A stretch of DNA of 64,000 bases from Gammaproteobacteria bacterium (GCA_027315405.1 DAHUYB010000057.1:48781-112780); one strand, 5' to 3'. Shown: positions 30,739 to 40,206, counted from the stretch's first letter. Notes: generated by a model not told the origin, from the letters alone. Made by a program: numbers and translations.

Positions 30739-31422
30739 ATGCCACTGATACTTTTTGATCTCGATGGCACGCTTTTGGATACCGCCCCCGATCTCGGTAC
30801 GGCCCTCAACACCCAGCGTGCCGAACACAAACTGGCCCCAATCCCTCAGGAACGTATCCGGCCGATTGTGTCCCATGGTTCGCCGGCATTGCTCAAACTG
30901 GGATTTGGGATTGAACCCAATGATTCCCGCTACGCCGGCATGCGCGCACGCCTGCTGGAAATCTACCGCGGCTGCCTGAGCCAGGAAACGCGCTTGTTTC
31001 CCGGCATTGACGCAGTCTTGCTGGATCTGGAGCGCCGCAGCCTGCGATGGGGCATAGTCACCAACAAACCCGGCGCACTGACTGAGCCACTGCTTCAGGC
31101 ATTCAATCTGAGTCAGCGTGCCGCCTGCGTGGTGAGCGGCGATACCACACCACGCCGCAAACCCCACCCAGATCAATTGCTGCACGCCTGCGCACTCACC
31201 AGTTGCAGCCCCACGAACAGTATCTACGTCGGCGATGCACAGCGGGATGTGGAAGCAGCCCATGCAGCCGGTATGCAGGCGCTGGTGGCATTGTATGGAT
31301 ATATTGATGTGAGCGAACGACCCACTGATTGGCAAGCGGATGGCCTACTGGAGAAACCCGCCGATCTTCTGCCGTGGTTGAACACTCATGTCGCCGCACT
31401 TGACGCACAAAAGGTCGGTTGA
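30739..31422 (+). CDS. mupP: HAD phosphatase, probably N-acetylmuramic acid 6-phosphate phosphatase MupP
   Basis: 227 residues. HAD motifs are ILFDLDGTLLDT (motif I), VTNKPGAL (motif II), RRKPHPD (motif III lysine) and YVGDAQRDVEAAHAAGM (motif IV). Phosphoglycolate phosphatase (Gph) has similar motifs, but DTAPDLGTALNTQRAEHKL and GYIDVSERPTDWQADGLLEKP resemble MupP, and the ubiG-mupP-yciK order is the MupP context. MupP dephosphorylates MurNAc-6-P in the peptidoglycan-recycling bypass to UDP-MurNAc. The stop overlaps the rmuC start (TGATG). Gph remains the alternative. Confidence 0.8.
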   Translation: MPLILFDLDGTLLDTAPDLGTALNTQRAEHKLAPIPQERIRPIVSHGSPALLKLGFGIEPNDSRYAGMRARLLEIYRGCLSQETRLFPGIDAVLLDLERRSLRWGIVTNKPGALTEPLLQAFNLSQRAACVVSGDTTPRRKPHPDQLLHACALTSCSPTNSIYVGDAQRDVEAAHAAGMQALVALYGYIDVSERPTDWQADGLLEKPADLLPWLNTHVAALDAQKVG

Positions 31423-32660
31423 TGTCCACGGTACTTGGCATTACTGCACTGCTTATCGGTCTTATCCTTGGATACGTCTTCGCCATCCTGCGTGGGCAAC
31501 GGGGTGTCAGCAAGCTGCAAATCGAGCTGGCGACGCTCAAAGCAAAAGCCGAAGCTGCAAATGCCAGTTGCGAAGAACTGGAAAAGACCTTCAAGGCGCT
31601 GGCCGGTGACGCGCTGCGCAACAACAACCAATCGTTTCTGGAACTCGCCACTCAGAATCTGGGCAAGTACCAGCTGGAAGCCAGAGGTGAACTGGAGAAA
31701 AAGGAAAAAGCCTTCGCCGATTTGGTGAAACCCATCAACGAAACCCTCAAGAAAACTGAAGAGCAGATTCATCAGATCGAGAAGGAACGCAAGGAAGCCT
31801 ACGGTAACATCAGCCGCTATCTCACCAGCATGACGGAGACCCAGGCCCAGTTGCAGGCAGAAACACGTAACTTGGTGCAGGCGCTGCGCCGGCCGGAAGT
31901 GCGCGGACAGTGGGGCGAAATGACTTTGAAACGCCTCGCGGAACTCGCCGGCATGGTGAACTACTGCGACTTCTTTGAACAAGATAGCCGCGATACCGAC
32001 GCCGGGCGCCTGCGTCCGGACATGGTGGTGCGCATGCCCGATAAGCGCGAACTGGTGGTGGATGCCAAGACGCCGTTGGATGCTTATCTCAGTGCGGTGG
32101 GCGCCAAAACTGATGAGGAGCGCCGGCAGTTTCTCCAACAGCATGCCCGCAAAGTTCGCGAACGCATGCGCGAGCTGGCCAGCAAAGCGTACTGGACCCA
32201 GTACAAAAACTCCCCCGATTTCGTGGTGATGTTCGTTCCGGGTGAACAATTTCTGAGCGCTGCGCTTGACGAAGATCCGAAACTCATGGAAGACGCCTTC
32301 ATCAATAAAGTGGTCCTAGCCACGCCCACCAGTCTCATCGCCCTGTTGCGTGCGGTGGCCTTCGGTTGGCGGCAGCAGGCCGTGGCTGAGAACGCAGAGC
32401 AAATCCGCGAGCTGGGAGAAGAGCTCTACAGACGCCTGGCCACATTCAACGAACACCTGGGTCGTGTCGGCCGCGCCCTGGGGCAAAGCGTGGAACATTA
32501 CAACAAAGCCGTCGGTTCCCTGGAGCGTCAGGTATTGCCGGGTGCGCGGCGTTTCCCGGAAATGGGCATACACGAAAAGAAACCCTTGCCGGAACTGGAA
32601 CAGCTGGACGTAACGCCCCGGAGCACGGGCGATGAGGCTCCAGACGATTCTGGAACATGA
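31422..32660 (+). CDS. rmuC: DNA recombination protein RmuC
   Basis: 412 residues. An N-terminal membrane helix (VLGITALLIGLILGYVFAIL) is followed by a long coiled coil (about 30-130) and the RmuC domain with RRPEVRGQWGEMTLKRLAEL, KRELVVDAKTPLDAYLSA and VVMFVPGEQFLSAALDEDP. The domain resembles PD-(D/E)xK nucleases; RmuC limits recombination at inverted repeats. The ATG at 31422 shares its A with the mupP stop. Its own stop overlaps the next gene (ATGA). Confidence 0.92.
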   Translation: MSTVLGITALLIGLILGYVFAILRGQRGVSKLQIELATLKAKAEAANASCEELEKTFKALAGDALRNNNQSFLELATQNLGKYQLEARGELEKKEKAFADLVKPINETLKKTEEQIHQIEKERKEAYGNISRYLTSMTETQAQLQAETRNLVQALRRPEVRGQWGEMTLKRLAELAGMVNYCDFFEQDSRDTDAGRLRPDMVVRMPDKRELVVDAKTPLDAYLSAVGAKTDEERRQFLQQHARKVRERMRELASKAYWTQYKNSPDFVVMFVPGEQFLSAALDEDPKLMEDAFINKVVLATPTSLIALLRAVAFGWRQQAVAENAEQIRELGEELYRRLATFNEHLGRVGRALGQSVEHYNKAVGSLERQVLPGARRFPEMGIHEKKPLPELEQLDVTPRSTGDEAPDDSGT

Positions 32661-33493
32661 ATTTATCTGATCCGGTGCGACAGAAACTCGCCATCGCTCC
32701 TTTCGATCTGCGTTTTGCCGTACTATTCGCACCCCGCGAACAGCGCGAGGTACTCACAGCCCTGTTTGCCGTTTATCTGGAAATCCGCGAAATCCTGCAG
32801 GAATGCAACGACTCAAACGTGGCACTGGCAAAGCTCGGTTGGTGGCGGGAAGAAATTGGATTATTCATACAAAACAGGCCACGCCACCCACTCTCAATAA
32901 ACCTACTACGCTTCACGAATACACAGCCGCTACCCTCCCGGCCATTCTTGGATATCATCGAAAGCGTGCACACGGATATCGCCAAGCCCGCGCTTCCGCA
33001 CTTCGAGGACGTGGAGCGCTATTGCCAACGTCGTGGCGGCGCGTTGCTGAAACTGGCGGCATTGCTCGCTGGCGCGCAACAAGCAACCACCCTGGAAGCG
33101 GCACGCCAGCTTGGGCTGACCTGGCAGTTGGCAGAGATTGCCCTGACCGGCATGGAGCACGCCCAACACGGCCGTATCTACTTCGCTGCCGATGATCTGC
33201 ACAAGCACGGCGTGGACCGACATATCGTGGGTGGCGCCCATACCGATACTGGTATCAGGGCATTATTGGCTGACTATGCACAGCGTGCCCGTGCATTCAG
33301 GAATACCGCCATGGCAGATTTATCCACGGAAAAGCAAACCCTCAGCAGCAGCTTGGTACTGAATGGATTGGCCCAGACGCGACTGAGAAAATTCGCCCGG
33401 CTGGATTACAACCCCGGCGTAGCGCCGCTAGAATTAAGCCCCCTGGTGGCGTTGTATACAGCCTGGCAGAGCGCCCGCAACGCTGCCCGTTAG
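32657..33493 (+). CDS. squalene/phytoene synthase-fold protein (NDUFAF6-like)
   Basis: 278 residues with the trans-isoprenyl synthase head-to-head fold. Recognisable are ALFAVYLEIREILQEC, LAKLGWWREEIGLF, RYCQRRGGALLKLAALLAG and RIYFAADDLHKHGV. The two Asp-rich DxxxD catalytic motifs are not intact: the first reads EIREI and the second is substituted. That fits the NDUFAF6-like, probably non-catalytic branch rather than a true phytoene or squalene synthase. It overlaps rmuC (ATGA) and precedes yciK by 26 bases. No carotenoid or hopanoid genes are nearby. Confidence 0.72.
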   Translation: MNLSDPVRQKLAIAPFDLRFAVLFAPREQREVLTALFAVYLEIREILQECNDSNVALAKLGWWREEIGLFIQNRPRHPLSINLLRFTNTQPLPSRPFLDIIESVHTDIAKPALPHFEDVERYCQRRGGALLKLAALLAGAQQATTLEAARQLGLTWQLAEIALTGMEHAQHGRIYFAADDLHKHGVDRHIVGGAHTDTGIRALLADYAQRARAFRNTAMADLSTEKQTLSSSLVLNGLAQTRLRKFARLDYNPGVAPLELSPLVALYTAWQSARNAAR

Positions 33494-33519
33494 CGACTTT
33501 CCGAGGATTCCATAGCATC

Positions 33520-34275
33520 ATGACCCGATGTTCCGCTGATTATTCCCCGCCGAAGGACCTGCTCAAGAATCGCGTGATTCTCGTCACCGGCGCGGGCGAT
33601 GGGATCGGCCGTGCCGTATCCAAAAGTCTGGCCGCTCACGGTGCCAGTGTGATTCTGCTGAGCAAGACCATCAAAAAACTGGAAGGCGTGTACGACGAAA
33701 TCATGCAAGCCGGTGGTCCGCTGCCCGGCATCTACCCCATGGATCTCATGGGCGCAAAATACCAGGATTATGAAGATTTGGTGAGAGTCCTGGACAAAGA
33801 ATACGGCCGGCTCGATGGCCTGCTGCACAACGCCGGCATCCTCGGCGAGCGCGCGCCCATCGAGCACCACGAAATCCATATCTGGCAACAGGTCCTGCAG
33901 GTGAATCTCACCGCCCCTTTTGCGCTCACCAAAGCTTGTCTGGAACTCTTGTACAAGTCACCCGACGCCTCGGTGGTATTCACCGGCAGCAGCGTCGGTC
34001 GCAAGCCGCGCGCTTACTGGGGCGCCTACGCGGTATCGAAGGCCGGCATCGAAGCGTTGTCGACGATGCTAGCCGATGAAACCGAATTCCGCGGGACTTT
34101 GCGGGTGAATTCCATCAATCCGGGCTCGGTGCGCACCGAAATGCGGCGCCAGGCATTCCCCGCCGAAGACCGTGAAAAACTGCTCACACCGGAGCAGATT
34201 TTGTCCGCCTATCTCTATCTATTTGGCCCTGACAGCAAAGGCGTGACCGGACAGCGGTTTGATGCGCAGCTTTAG
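33520..34275 (+). CDS. yciK: short-chain dehydrogenase YciK
   Basis: 251 residues, a classical SDR. The NAD(P)-binding VILVTGAGDGIGRAVSKSLA, NAGILGERAPIEHH and the catalytic S..Y-xxx-K set (FTGSSVGRKPRAYWGAYAVSKAGIE-like region, about 152-175) are present, as is NSINPGSVRTEMRRQAFP. The YciK family lies next to ubiG/mupP in many gammaproteobacteria; its substrate is not established. It ends the plus-strand run and converges on rluB with a 18-base gap. Confidence 0.9.
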   Translation: MTRCSADYSPPKDLLKNRVILVTGAGDGIGRAVSKSLAAHGASVILLSKTIKKLEGVYDEIMQAGGPLPGIYPMDLMGAKYQDYEDLVRVLDKEYGRLDGLLHNAGILGERAPIEHHEIHIWQQVLQVNLTAPFALTKACLELLYKSPDASVVFTGSSVGRKPRAYWGAYAVSKAGIEALSTMLADETEFRGTLRVNSINPGSVRTEMRRQAFPAEDREKLLTPEQILSAYLYLFGPDSKGVTGQRFDAQL

Positions 34276-34293
34276 ACCGCGGAATGTGCTGCG

Positions 34294-35118
34294 CTATTCC
34301 GCCTTATGGGTTTTGCGGCGAACGTGAAGACGGTGCCGATGGGGGCTCGCGGGTGCAGCGGCTTTGATCTCAACGGGCAGGTCGGCTGCTATCATCAGCG
34401 CTGCCAGCTCGCCTTCCGTGGCATCCCGCCAGGCGCCACGCGGTAATTGGCGCGGCAGGCTGATGGCGCCGTAACGGATACGGATCAGGCGGCTAACGGT
34501 GACCCCCACGACTTCCCACAGGCGGCGCACTTCCCGGTTGCGGCCTTCCTTGAGTGTCACGTGATACCAGTGATTGGCGCCCTCGCCACCCGCTTCATGG
34601 ATGGCGTCGAACTTTGCCATGCCGTCGTCCAGGCGCACGCCTATCTTAAGTGCGGCCAGTTGCTCATCCGTAATCTTGCCAAGCACGCGCACCGCATATT
34701 CACGTTCGATTTCATGTGAAGGATGCATGAGCCGGTTCGCCAGTTCACCGTCGGTGGTGAACAGCAACAGGCCCGAGGTATTGGTGTCGAGGCGGCCCAC
34801 TGACACCCAGCGGCTGCGGCGCAGGCGCGGCAAGGACTCGAATACCGTGGGTCGGCCTTCCGGATCCTTGCGGGTGGTAAGTTCGCCTTCCGGTTTGTGA
34901 TACAGGATCACGCGCCGTTCATCGAGTGTTGCATGGATAAGTGTCTTGAGCAGCCGACCGTCCTGGGCGATGCGGTCCGCGGTGGTAATCCGATCGCCCA
35001 ATTGCGCAGTCCGGCCGTTGATGGTCAGGCGCCCAGCTTTGATCCAGCCTTCAATCTCGCGCCGTGAGCCGAGCCCGGCGGCGGCCAGAAGTTTCTGGAT
35101 GCGTTCCGGCGGACCCAC
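34294..35118 (-). CDS. rluB: 23S rRNA pseudouridine synthase RluB
   Basis: 274 residues. It makes pseudouridine 2605 in 23S rRNA. An N-terminal S4 RNA-binding domain (RIQKLLAAAGLGSRREIEGW, IKAGRLTINGRTAQLG) precedes the RsuA-type catalytic domain with catalytic Asp in VGRLDTNTSGLLLFTTDGEL and LKEGRNREVRRLWE. The tail is basic (RHRLHVRRKTHK). The only suitable start is GTG at 35118, 33 bases after scpB, with no clear ribosome site. scpA-scpB-rluB is a widespread operon. Confidence 0.93.
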   Translation of the reverse strand: MGPPERIQKLLAAAGLGSRREIEGWIKAGRLTINGRTAQLGDRITTADRIAQDGRLLKTLIHATLDERRVILYHKPEGELTTRKDPEGRPTVFESLPRLRRSRWVSVGRLDTNTSGLLLFTTDGELANRLMHPSHEIEREYAVRVLGKITDEQLAALKIGVRLDDGMAKFDAIHEAGGEGANHWYHVTLKEGRNREVRRLWEVVGVTVSRLIRIRYGAISLPRQLPRGAWRDATEGELAALMIAADLPVEIKAAAPASPHRHRLHVRRKTHKAE

Positions 35119-35151
35119 GGGTGTTTTTATCTGTCGGGGTTTGATGGCCGC

Positions 35152-35841
35152 TCACCGTTCCGCTGGGTCTTGCGCCCGCAGGATGCCGTCATCGCTATCC
35201 GTGGGAAAGGCATCGTCCCGGGCAACGGTGCCGCTGCCGTCATCGCCGACCATTGGCCGTGGCATGCCCTGGTCTTCAAAATCCAGTTCCACGTTGAGGC
35301 TGTCAATGTCCTTGAGGGCAGCCAGTGTCGGCAACTCGTCCAGGCTCTTGAGGCTGAAGTAGTCGAGGAATTCCCTGGTAGTGCCAAACATTTCTGGATG
35401 GCCCGGCACGTCCCGATGCCCCACCAGCCGTATCCAGCCGCGCTCCAACAGGGTGCGCATGATATTGGGGCTCACGGTCACGCCGCGCACGTTTTCAATC
35501 TCGCCACGGGTGATGGGTTGGCGGTAAGCGATCAGCGAAAGCGTCTCCAGCAAAGCGCGTGAATAGCGCGCCGGCCGCTCCACCCACAGGCGCCCGATCC
35601 AGTTCGCCAATTCCGGCTTCACCTGAATGCGGAAGCCGCTGGCCACTTCCTTGAGCGTAATACCGCGCTCGGCGAATTCCATCTGCAACGTATCGAGCGC
35701 TTTGCGTATCTGGGTGCGTTCCGGGCGCTCCGCATCGCCGAACAGCGCCATGAGTTCATCAATATTGAGCGGCCGCCCGGCGGCCAGCAAGGCAGCCTCG
35801 ATGATGTTCTTGAGCAACGGCAACGGCAATGGCACCGTCAT
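35152..35841 (-). CDS. scpB: segregation and condensation protein B
   Basis: 229 residues. ScpB dimerises and, with ScpA, forms the kleisin subcomplex of Smc. Two winged-helix domains are seen: LKNIIEAALLAAGRPLNIDE and YSRALLETLSLIAYRQPITR followed by NIMRTLLERGWIRLVGHRD and FGTTREFLDYFSLKSLDELP. The acidic C-terminal tail is dispensable in homologues. Its ATG overlaps the scpA stop (ATGA). smc itself lies 9 kb away in the same window. Confidence 0.94.
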   Translation of the reverse strand: MTVPLPLPLLKNIIEAALLAAGRPLNIDELMALFGDAERPERTQIRKALDTLQMEFAERGITLKEVASGFRIQVKPELANWIGRLWVERPARYSRALLETLSLIAYRQPITRGEIENVRGVTVSPNIMRTLLERGWIRLVGHRDVPGHPEMFGTTREFLDYFSLKSLDELPTLAALKDIDSLNVELDFEDQGMPRPMVGDDGSGTVARDDAFPTDSDDGILRAQDPAER

Positions 35842-36731
35842 TCATCCTCTCCTTCGATCCTGACCAACGAAAGGTCCACGTGAGTGGCACCGGCGGCTTT
35901 AACGTGAATAGGGCCAAACGCTTCCGCCTGCACCAGTTCAATCAGGGTTTGCTTGATAAGCTCCAACAATGCCAGGAACGTTACCACCACGCCGCGGCGC
36001 CCTTCTTCAGGGATGAACAGGCTGCTGAACTCACGGAATTCGTGATCCTGCAGACCGGCCAAAACATCCGCCATGCGCTGACGCACAGAAAGCTGCTCCA
36101 GCTGCACGTGATGATGGGAAAACATGTCCGCGCGGTGCAGCACATCCTTGAAGGCGATCAGCAGTTCTTTCATGGTCACTTCCGGGACCAGTCGCACGAT
36201 TTTGTGCTCTCCCATTTCGGCGCCGGCAGTGTGTACGTCCCGGCTGATCCGCGGCAGTGCGTCCATATCTTCCGCCGCGGTCTTGTAGCGCTCGTACTCC
36301 TGCAGGCGGCGCACCAGTTCCGCGCGCGGATCTTCTTCCTCACCCTCATCGGGGGCTAGCCTCGGCAACAGCATGCGTGATTTGATTTCCGCCAGCATGG
36401 CCGCCATCACCAGGTACTCGGCGGCCAATTCCAACCGGATTTCTTTCATGAGGCCGATATATTCCATGTATTGCCGTGTGATCTCGGCAATCGGAACATC
36501 CAGAATATTCAGGTTCTGACGGCGGATCAGGTATAGCAGCAGGTCCAACGGACCTTCAAAGGCATCGAGAAACACTTCCAGCGCATCCGGCGGAATGTAC
36601 AGGTCCCGCGGCAGGCTGGTGACCGGCTCACCCTGTACGATGGCAAACGGCATTTCCGACTGTTGCGGCAGCGTTGGCGCTGGTACGTGCGGTTGCCCGG
36701 ATTCGTTCGTGGAGTGCTGCATTGAGGCCAT
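35838..36731 (-). CDS. scpA: segregation and condensation protein A
   Basis: 297 residues from ATG 36731, which shares bases with the trpS stop (TAATG). ScpA is the kleisin bridging the Smc heads. FEGPLDLLLYLIRRQNLNIL is the diagnostic N-terminal segment, followed by EYLVMAAMLAEIKSRMLLP and the C-terminal winged helix VVVTFLALLELIKQTLIELV. The first 60 residues are a low-complexity extension. The frame remains open far upstream inside trpS and is a shadow there. Confidence 0.93.
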   Translation of the reverse strand: MASMQHSTNESGQPHVPAPTLPQQSEMPFAIVQGEPVTSLPRDLYIPPDALEVFLDAFEGPLDLLLYLIRRQNLNILDVPIAEITRQYMEYIGLMKEIRLELAAEYLVMAAMLAEIKSRMLLPRLAPDEGEEEDPRAELVRRLQEYERYKTAAEDMDALPRISRDVHTAGAEMGEHKIVRLVPEVTMKELLIAFKDVLHRADMFSHHHVQLEQLSVRQRMADVLAGLQDHEFREFSSLFIPEEGRRGVVVTFLALLELIKQTLIELVQAEAFGPIHVKAAGATHVDLSLVRIEGEDE

Positions 36732-37951
36732 TACCGGTAACTCAGACCTATGGCCTGGCGCACATCTTCCATGGTGTCGCGAGCCACGTCGCGGGCGGCA
36801 TCGCAGCCCTGGTTGATGATGCTGCGCACCATTTCCGGGTTGGCCTCGATTTCCAAAGCGCGTTCGCGGATCGGTTTGAGTTCCTTGAGCACCGACTCGA
36901 TCACCGGCTGTTTGCATTCCAGGCAGCCGATGCCGGCGGTGGTGCAGCCTTTCCAAACCCAATCACGCGTGGCGCCGTCGGAGTACACTTTGTGGAATTC
37001 CCATACTGGGCATTTCTCCGGATTCCCGGGGTCGCGACGGTGCACGCGTGCCGGATCCGTGGGCATGGTGCGCATTTTTTCTTCCACCTGTTGCGGTGCC
37101 TCCCGCAGGCTGATGGTGTTGCCATAGGACTTGGACATCTTGCGTCCATCCAGCCCGGGCATACGTGCCACGGCCGTCAGCAGCGGCTGCGGCTCAGTGA
37201 GGATACTGCGGCCACCGCCTTCCAGATAACCCAGCAGGCGGTCGCGATCTCCCAGAGTCAGATTATGATTTTCGGCGAGCAAAGCCTGGGCCGTCTGCAC
37301 GGCGTCATGATCGCCCTGCTGCTGATAGCGGGTGCGCAGTTCGCGGTAGAGTTTGCCGTTCTTCTTGCCCAGCTTTTTAACGGCGCTTTCCGCCCGGCTC
37401 TCGAAATCCGCTTCGCGGCCAAAGATGTGATTGAAGCGGCGCGCAATCTCGCGGGTAAGTTCCACGTGCGGCACTTGATCTTCGCCGACCGGCACCCAGC
37501 CGGCTTTGTAAATGAGAATGTCAGCGCTCATCAACACCGGATAACCCAGGAATCCATAAGTGGCCAAATCCCGGTCCTTGAGCTGCTCCTGTTGTTCCTT
37601 GTAGGTAGGTACCCGCTCCAGCCAGCCGAGCGGCGTCACCATGGACAGCAGCAGGTGCAGTTCCGCATGTTCCAGGATGTGCGACTGGATGAACAACTTA
37701 GCCTTGCCCGGGTCCACGCCCACCGCCAACCAATCCACCAGCATCTCCCACATGGCCGGCTCGATGTCGCGCGACTGTGCGTAATTGGTAGTGAGCGCGT
37801 GCCAATCAACCACGCAAAAGAAACATTCATACTCGTGCTGCAGACGCAACCAGTTCTTGAGCACGCCGTGCAGATGGCCGAGGTGCATGCGCCCCGTGGG
37901 CCGCATGCCGGAAAGCACGCGCTGGTTTTCGGAAGTCGCGGAGTTCAACAA
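36731..37951 (-). CDS. trpS: tryptophanyl-tRNA synthetase
   Basis: 406 residues, a class I synthetase. The HIGH-type motif is GMRPTGRMHLGHLHG (15-29) and the KMSKS motif is intact (GLDGRKMSKSYGN). YPVLMSADILIYKAGWVPVG and GEDQVPHVELTREIARRFN contact Trp and the adenylate. It is about 70 residues longer than E. coli TrpS because of an inserted charged segment (about 185-245), a form known from beta- and some gammaproteobacteria. It lies between a site-2 protease and scpA and overlaps scpA by one base. Confidence 0.95.
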   Translation of the reverse strand: MLNSATSENQRVLSGMRPTGRMHLGHLHGVLKNWLRLQHEYECFFCVVDWHALTTNYAQSRDIEPAMWEMLVDWLAVGVDPGKAKLFIQSHILEHAELHLLLSMVTPLGWLERVPTYKEQQEQLKDRDLATYGFLGYPVLMSADILIYKAGWVPVGEDQVPHVELTREIARRFNHIFGREADFESRAESAVKKLGKKNGKLYRELRTRYQQQGDHDAVQTAQALLAENHNLTLGDRDRLLGYLEGGGRSILTEPQPLLTAVARMPGLDGRKMSKSYGNTISLREAPQQVEEKMRTMPTDPARVHRRDPGNPEKCPVWEFHKVYSDGATRDWVWKGCTTAGIGCLECKQPVIESVLKELKPIRERALEIEANPEMVRSIINQGCDAARDVARDTMEDVRQAIGLSYR

Positions 37952-37958
37952 TTCCCCC

Positions 37959-38615
37959 TTATGGTAGGAAGCCAGCGGGTAGCAGGAGCTGGGATATCCA
38001 GCTGATAGACGGCATCAGGATCACATTGAACACACCGGTGATCATGAGCAGGATGATGATGTAGAAGCCGTATGGCTCGATTCGATCCACTGTATTGGCG
38101 GCATTGCGCGGCAAGAGGCCGACCAGCACTCGACCGCCATCCAGGGGCGGTAAGGGAATCAGGTTGAACACCAGCAACGCCACGTTGATGAGTACACCGG
38201 CTAGGCCCATGTAAATAAGGGGCTCGATCCAGGGCAGTGTCGGGTATAACAGCGCGACCAGTCGAATAACCAATGCCCAGATAATACCCATGCCCAGGTT
38301 TGAGAGCGGTCCGGCCGCCGCCACAATGGCCATGTCGCGGCGCGGATTTTTGAAATTGCGCGGTGAGATCGGCACGGGTTTGGCCCAGCCGAACAAGAAT
38401 CCCGTATGCAGCAATAGCAGCACCGCCGGCACGATGATGGTGCCGATGGGGTCGATGTGCTTCAGGGGGTTGACCGTGAGACGGCCGAGCATCTGGGCGG
38501 TGGGGTCACCGAAGCGGCGCGCCACCCAACCATGCGCCACTTCGTGAAGTGTGATGGCGAACAATACCGGCGGACCCCAAATAATGATGAGCTGGACGAT
38601 GTTGAAATGACCCAT
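37959..38615 (-). CDS. site-2 protease family membrane metalloprotease
   Basis: 218 residues with about five transmembrane segments. The zinc motif HEVAH (24-28) sits in the first helix (LFAITLHEVAHGWVARRFGD), and the third ligand aspartate is in NLIPLPPLDGGRVLVG. It lacks PDZ and CBS domains, like the short S2P/M50B proteins commonly found upstream of trpS-scpA. The substrate is unknown. trpS follows after seven bases, so they are co-transcribed. Confidence 0.9.
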   Translation of the reverse strand: MGHFNIVQLIIIWGPPVLFAITLHEVAHGWVARRFGDPTAQMLGRLTVNPLKHIDPIGTIIVPAVLLLLHTGFLFGWAKPVPISPRNFKNPRRDMAIVAAAGPLSNLGMGIIWALVIRLVALLYPTLPWIEPLIYMGLAGVLINVALLVFNLIPLPPLDGGRVLVGLLPRNAANTVDRIEPYGFYIIILLMITGVFNVILMPSISWISQLLLPAGFLP

Positions 38616-38655
38616 CAGCCCATTATACAGAGTCCCCCAAGGACCTCATGGAGAA

Positions 38656-39285
38656 TCAATGTACGCGGCTGAAAGGTGCGGGATTGCCGCGGCCGATACG
38701 CACCAGCACCGCTGTGCTCCCCGATAGATCCACCACGGTGGTAGGTTCGAAACCACAGGGGCCGCCGTCAATCACCAGGTCCACCCGGTGTTCAAGACGC
38801 GCGCGCATGTCACCCGGATCAGTGAGGGGCTGTGCTTCGCCCGCCAGCATCAGCGTCGAACTCATGATGGGCTCGCGCAACTCCGTCAGGATGGCCTGCG
38901 AGATGGGATGCTGGGGTATGCGGATACCGATGGTCTTACGCTTGGGGTGCTGCAAGCGCCGCGGCACCTCGTGGGTGGCGCTCAGGATGAAGGTATAGGG
39001 GCCGGGGGTATGGGCCTTGAGCAGCCGGAAGGTAGGGTTATCCACCCGCGCATAGGTCGCGATTTCCGACAGATCGCGGCACACCAGAGTGAAATTATGA
39101 GTAGATCCCGCCCCGCGTATGGCGCGGATACGCTGCATGGCCTCTTTGTCACCCACCAGACAACCCAGGGCATAGCACGAATCGGTAGGGTACACCACCA
39201 CCCCGCCGCTGCGCAGGATAGCCACGCTGCGTCGTACCAGCCGCAGTTGCGGGGTTTCCGGATGGATGCTGAAAAACTGGCTCAT
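38656..39285 (-). CDS. yciO: YciO/Sua5/YrdC-type protein
   Basis: 209 residues of the YrdC/Sua5 family. The nucleotide and RNA-binding core shows VVVYPTDSCYALGCLVGDKE, the KR-type loop replaced by RGAGSTHNFTLVCRDLSE, TPGPYTFILSAT, KRKTIGIRIPQHP and MSSTLMLAGE. YciO is a paralogue of threonylcarbamoyl-AMP synthase (TsaC); whether it carries full t6A activity is unclear, and no tsaC is in the window. The ATG at 39285 follows GAGGGG. It is divergent from yciB across 82 bases. Confidence 0.86.
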   Translation of the reverse strand: MSQFFSIHPETPQLRLVRRSVAILRSGGVVVYPTDSCYALGCLVGDKEAMQRIRAIRGAGSTHNFTLVCRDLSEIATYARVDNPTFRLLKAHTPGPYTFILSATHEVPRRLQHPKRKTIGIRIPQHPISQAILTELREPIMSSTLMLAGEAQPLTDPGDMRARLEHRVDLVIDGGPCGFEPTTVVDLSGSTAVLVRIGRGNPAPFSRVH

Positions 39286-39367
39286 GGCCCCTCAAACATG
39301 CCTGCGTCGGTCGCCGGCGTGGAGACGGATGCGTTATCATAATGAACCTTAATCGTGTACCGTGTGT

Positions 39368-39904
39368 ATGTCTTCTTTTCTGGAATTCCTGCTGCTGGCG
39401 GCCTTTTTTGCCAGCTATCTCTGGAAGGGCATTTTCTTCGCCACCGGTGTGCTCATGGCCGGCAGCGTGCTGGTGTTAGCGCTGTCCTACTGGCGCACCC
39501 GCAAATTGAAGCCCCTGCCGCTGGCCGTCACCATTCTGGCGCTGGTGTTGGGCGGCGCCACCTTGCTGCTGCATGACCCCGCTTTCATCAAGTGGAAGTT
39601 CTCGGTCGTCGAATGGTTGTTTGGCAGCGTGTTTCTGGCTACGAATTTCATGCGCCAGACACTCATAGAGCGCATGCTGGGTGCCCAGGTCAAGCTCCCG
39701 GCAATCGCATGGAAGCGGCTCAACCTGATGTGGGCGGGGTTTTTTCTGTTGCTGGGAAGCGTGAATGTCTATGTGCTGTATCATTTCGATACCGCCGATT
39801 GGGTTAAATTCAAGGTATGGTGGTCGACCGGCGCCATGCTGGTGTTCGTGCTGCTGCAGGCGTTCTACATGAGCCGGCATATGGACATGGAAAAAGCTTC
39901 CTGA
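39368..39904 (+). CDS. yciB: inner membrane septation protein YciB
   Basis: 178 residues with five transmembrane helices. [59 protein letters not shown] and [19 protein letters not shown] align with E. coli YciB (IspA/IspZ). The protein interacts with cell-division and elongation factors and affects envelope integrity. The ATG at 39368 fits the homologues; the ribosome site is weak. Its TGA overlaps the yciI start. Confidence 0.92.
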   Translation: MSSFLEFLLLAAFFASYLWKGIFFATGVLMAGSVLVLALSYWRTRKLKPLPLAVTILALVLGGATLLLHDPAFIKWKFSVVEWLFGSVFLATNFMRQTLIERMLGAQVKLPAIAWKRLNLMWAGFFLLLGSVNVYVLYHFDTADWVKFKVWWSTGAMLVFVLLQAFYMSRHMDMEKAS

Positions 39905-40206
39905 TGATGTGGTACGCCATCCTCTCCGAGGACGTGAATGACAGCCTCCAGAAACGCGCAGGCGCACGTCCTGCCCATCTCGAACGACTTAAGGAGTTGC
40001 AATCTCAGGGGCGGTTGCTTTTGGCCGGGCCGCACCCGGCAATTGATGCCCAAACACCGGGACCCGCAGGCTTCAGCGGTAGTTTGGTGGTAGCCGAATT
40101 CGGTTCCTTGGATGCAGCCCAAACTTGGGCGGATGCCGATCCCTACCTGGCCGCGGGTGCGTATGCGCGGGTGGTCGTGAAACCCTTTCTAAGGGTGCTG
40201 CCGTGA
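39904..40206 (+). CDS. yciI: YciI family protein
   Basis: 100 residues, very close to E. coli YciI (98): [51 protein letters not shown] and [13 protein letters not shown] are all conserved. The fold is a ferredoxin-like alpha/beta barrel with a conserved His-Asp pair; its reaction is unknown. The start at 39904 lies in TGATG and is coupled to yciB; a second ATG follows directly. yciB-yciI is a widespread pair. Confidence 0.92.
   Translation: MMWYAILSEDVNDSLQKRAGARPAHLERLKELQSQGRLLLAGPHPAIDAQTPGPAGFSGSLVVAEFGSLDAAQTWADADPYLAAGAYARVVVKPFLRVLP

Noticed and set aside
36674..38005. 443-codon plus-strand open frame
   Set aside because: It mirrors trpS and the edges of its neighbours; it has no family motif or ribosome site.
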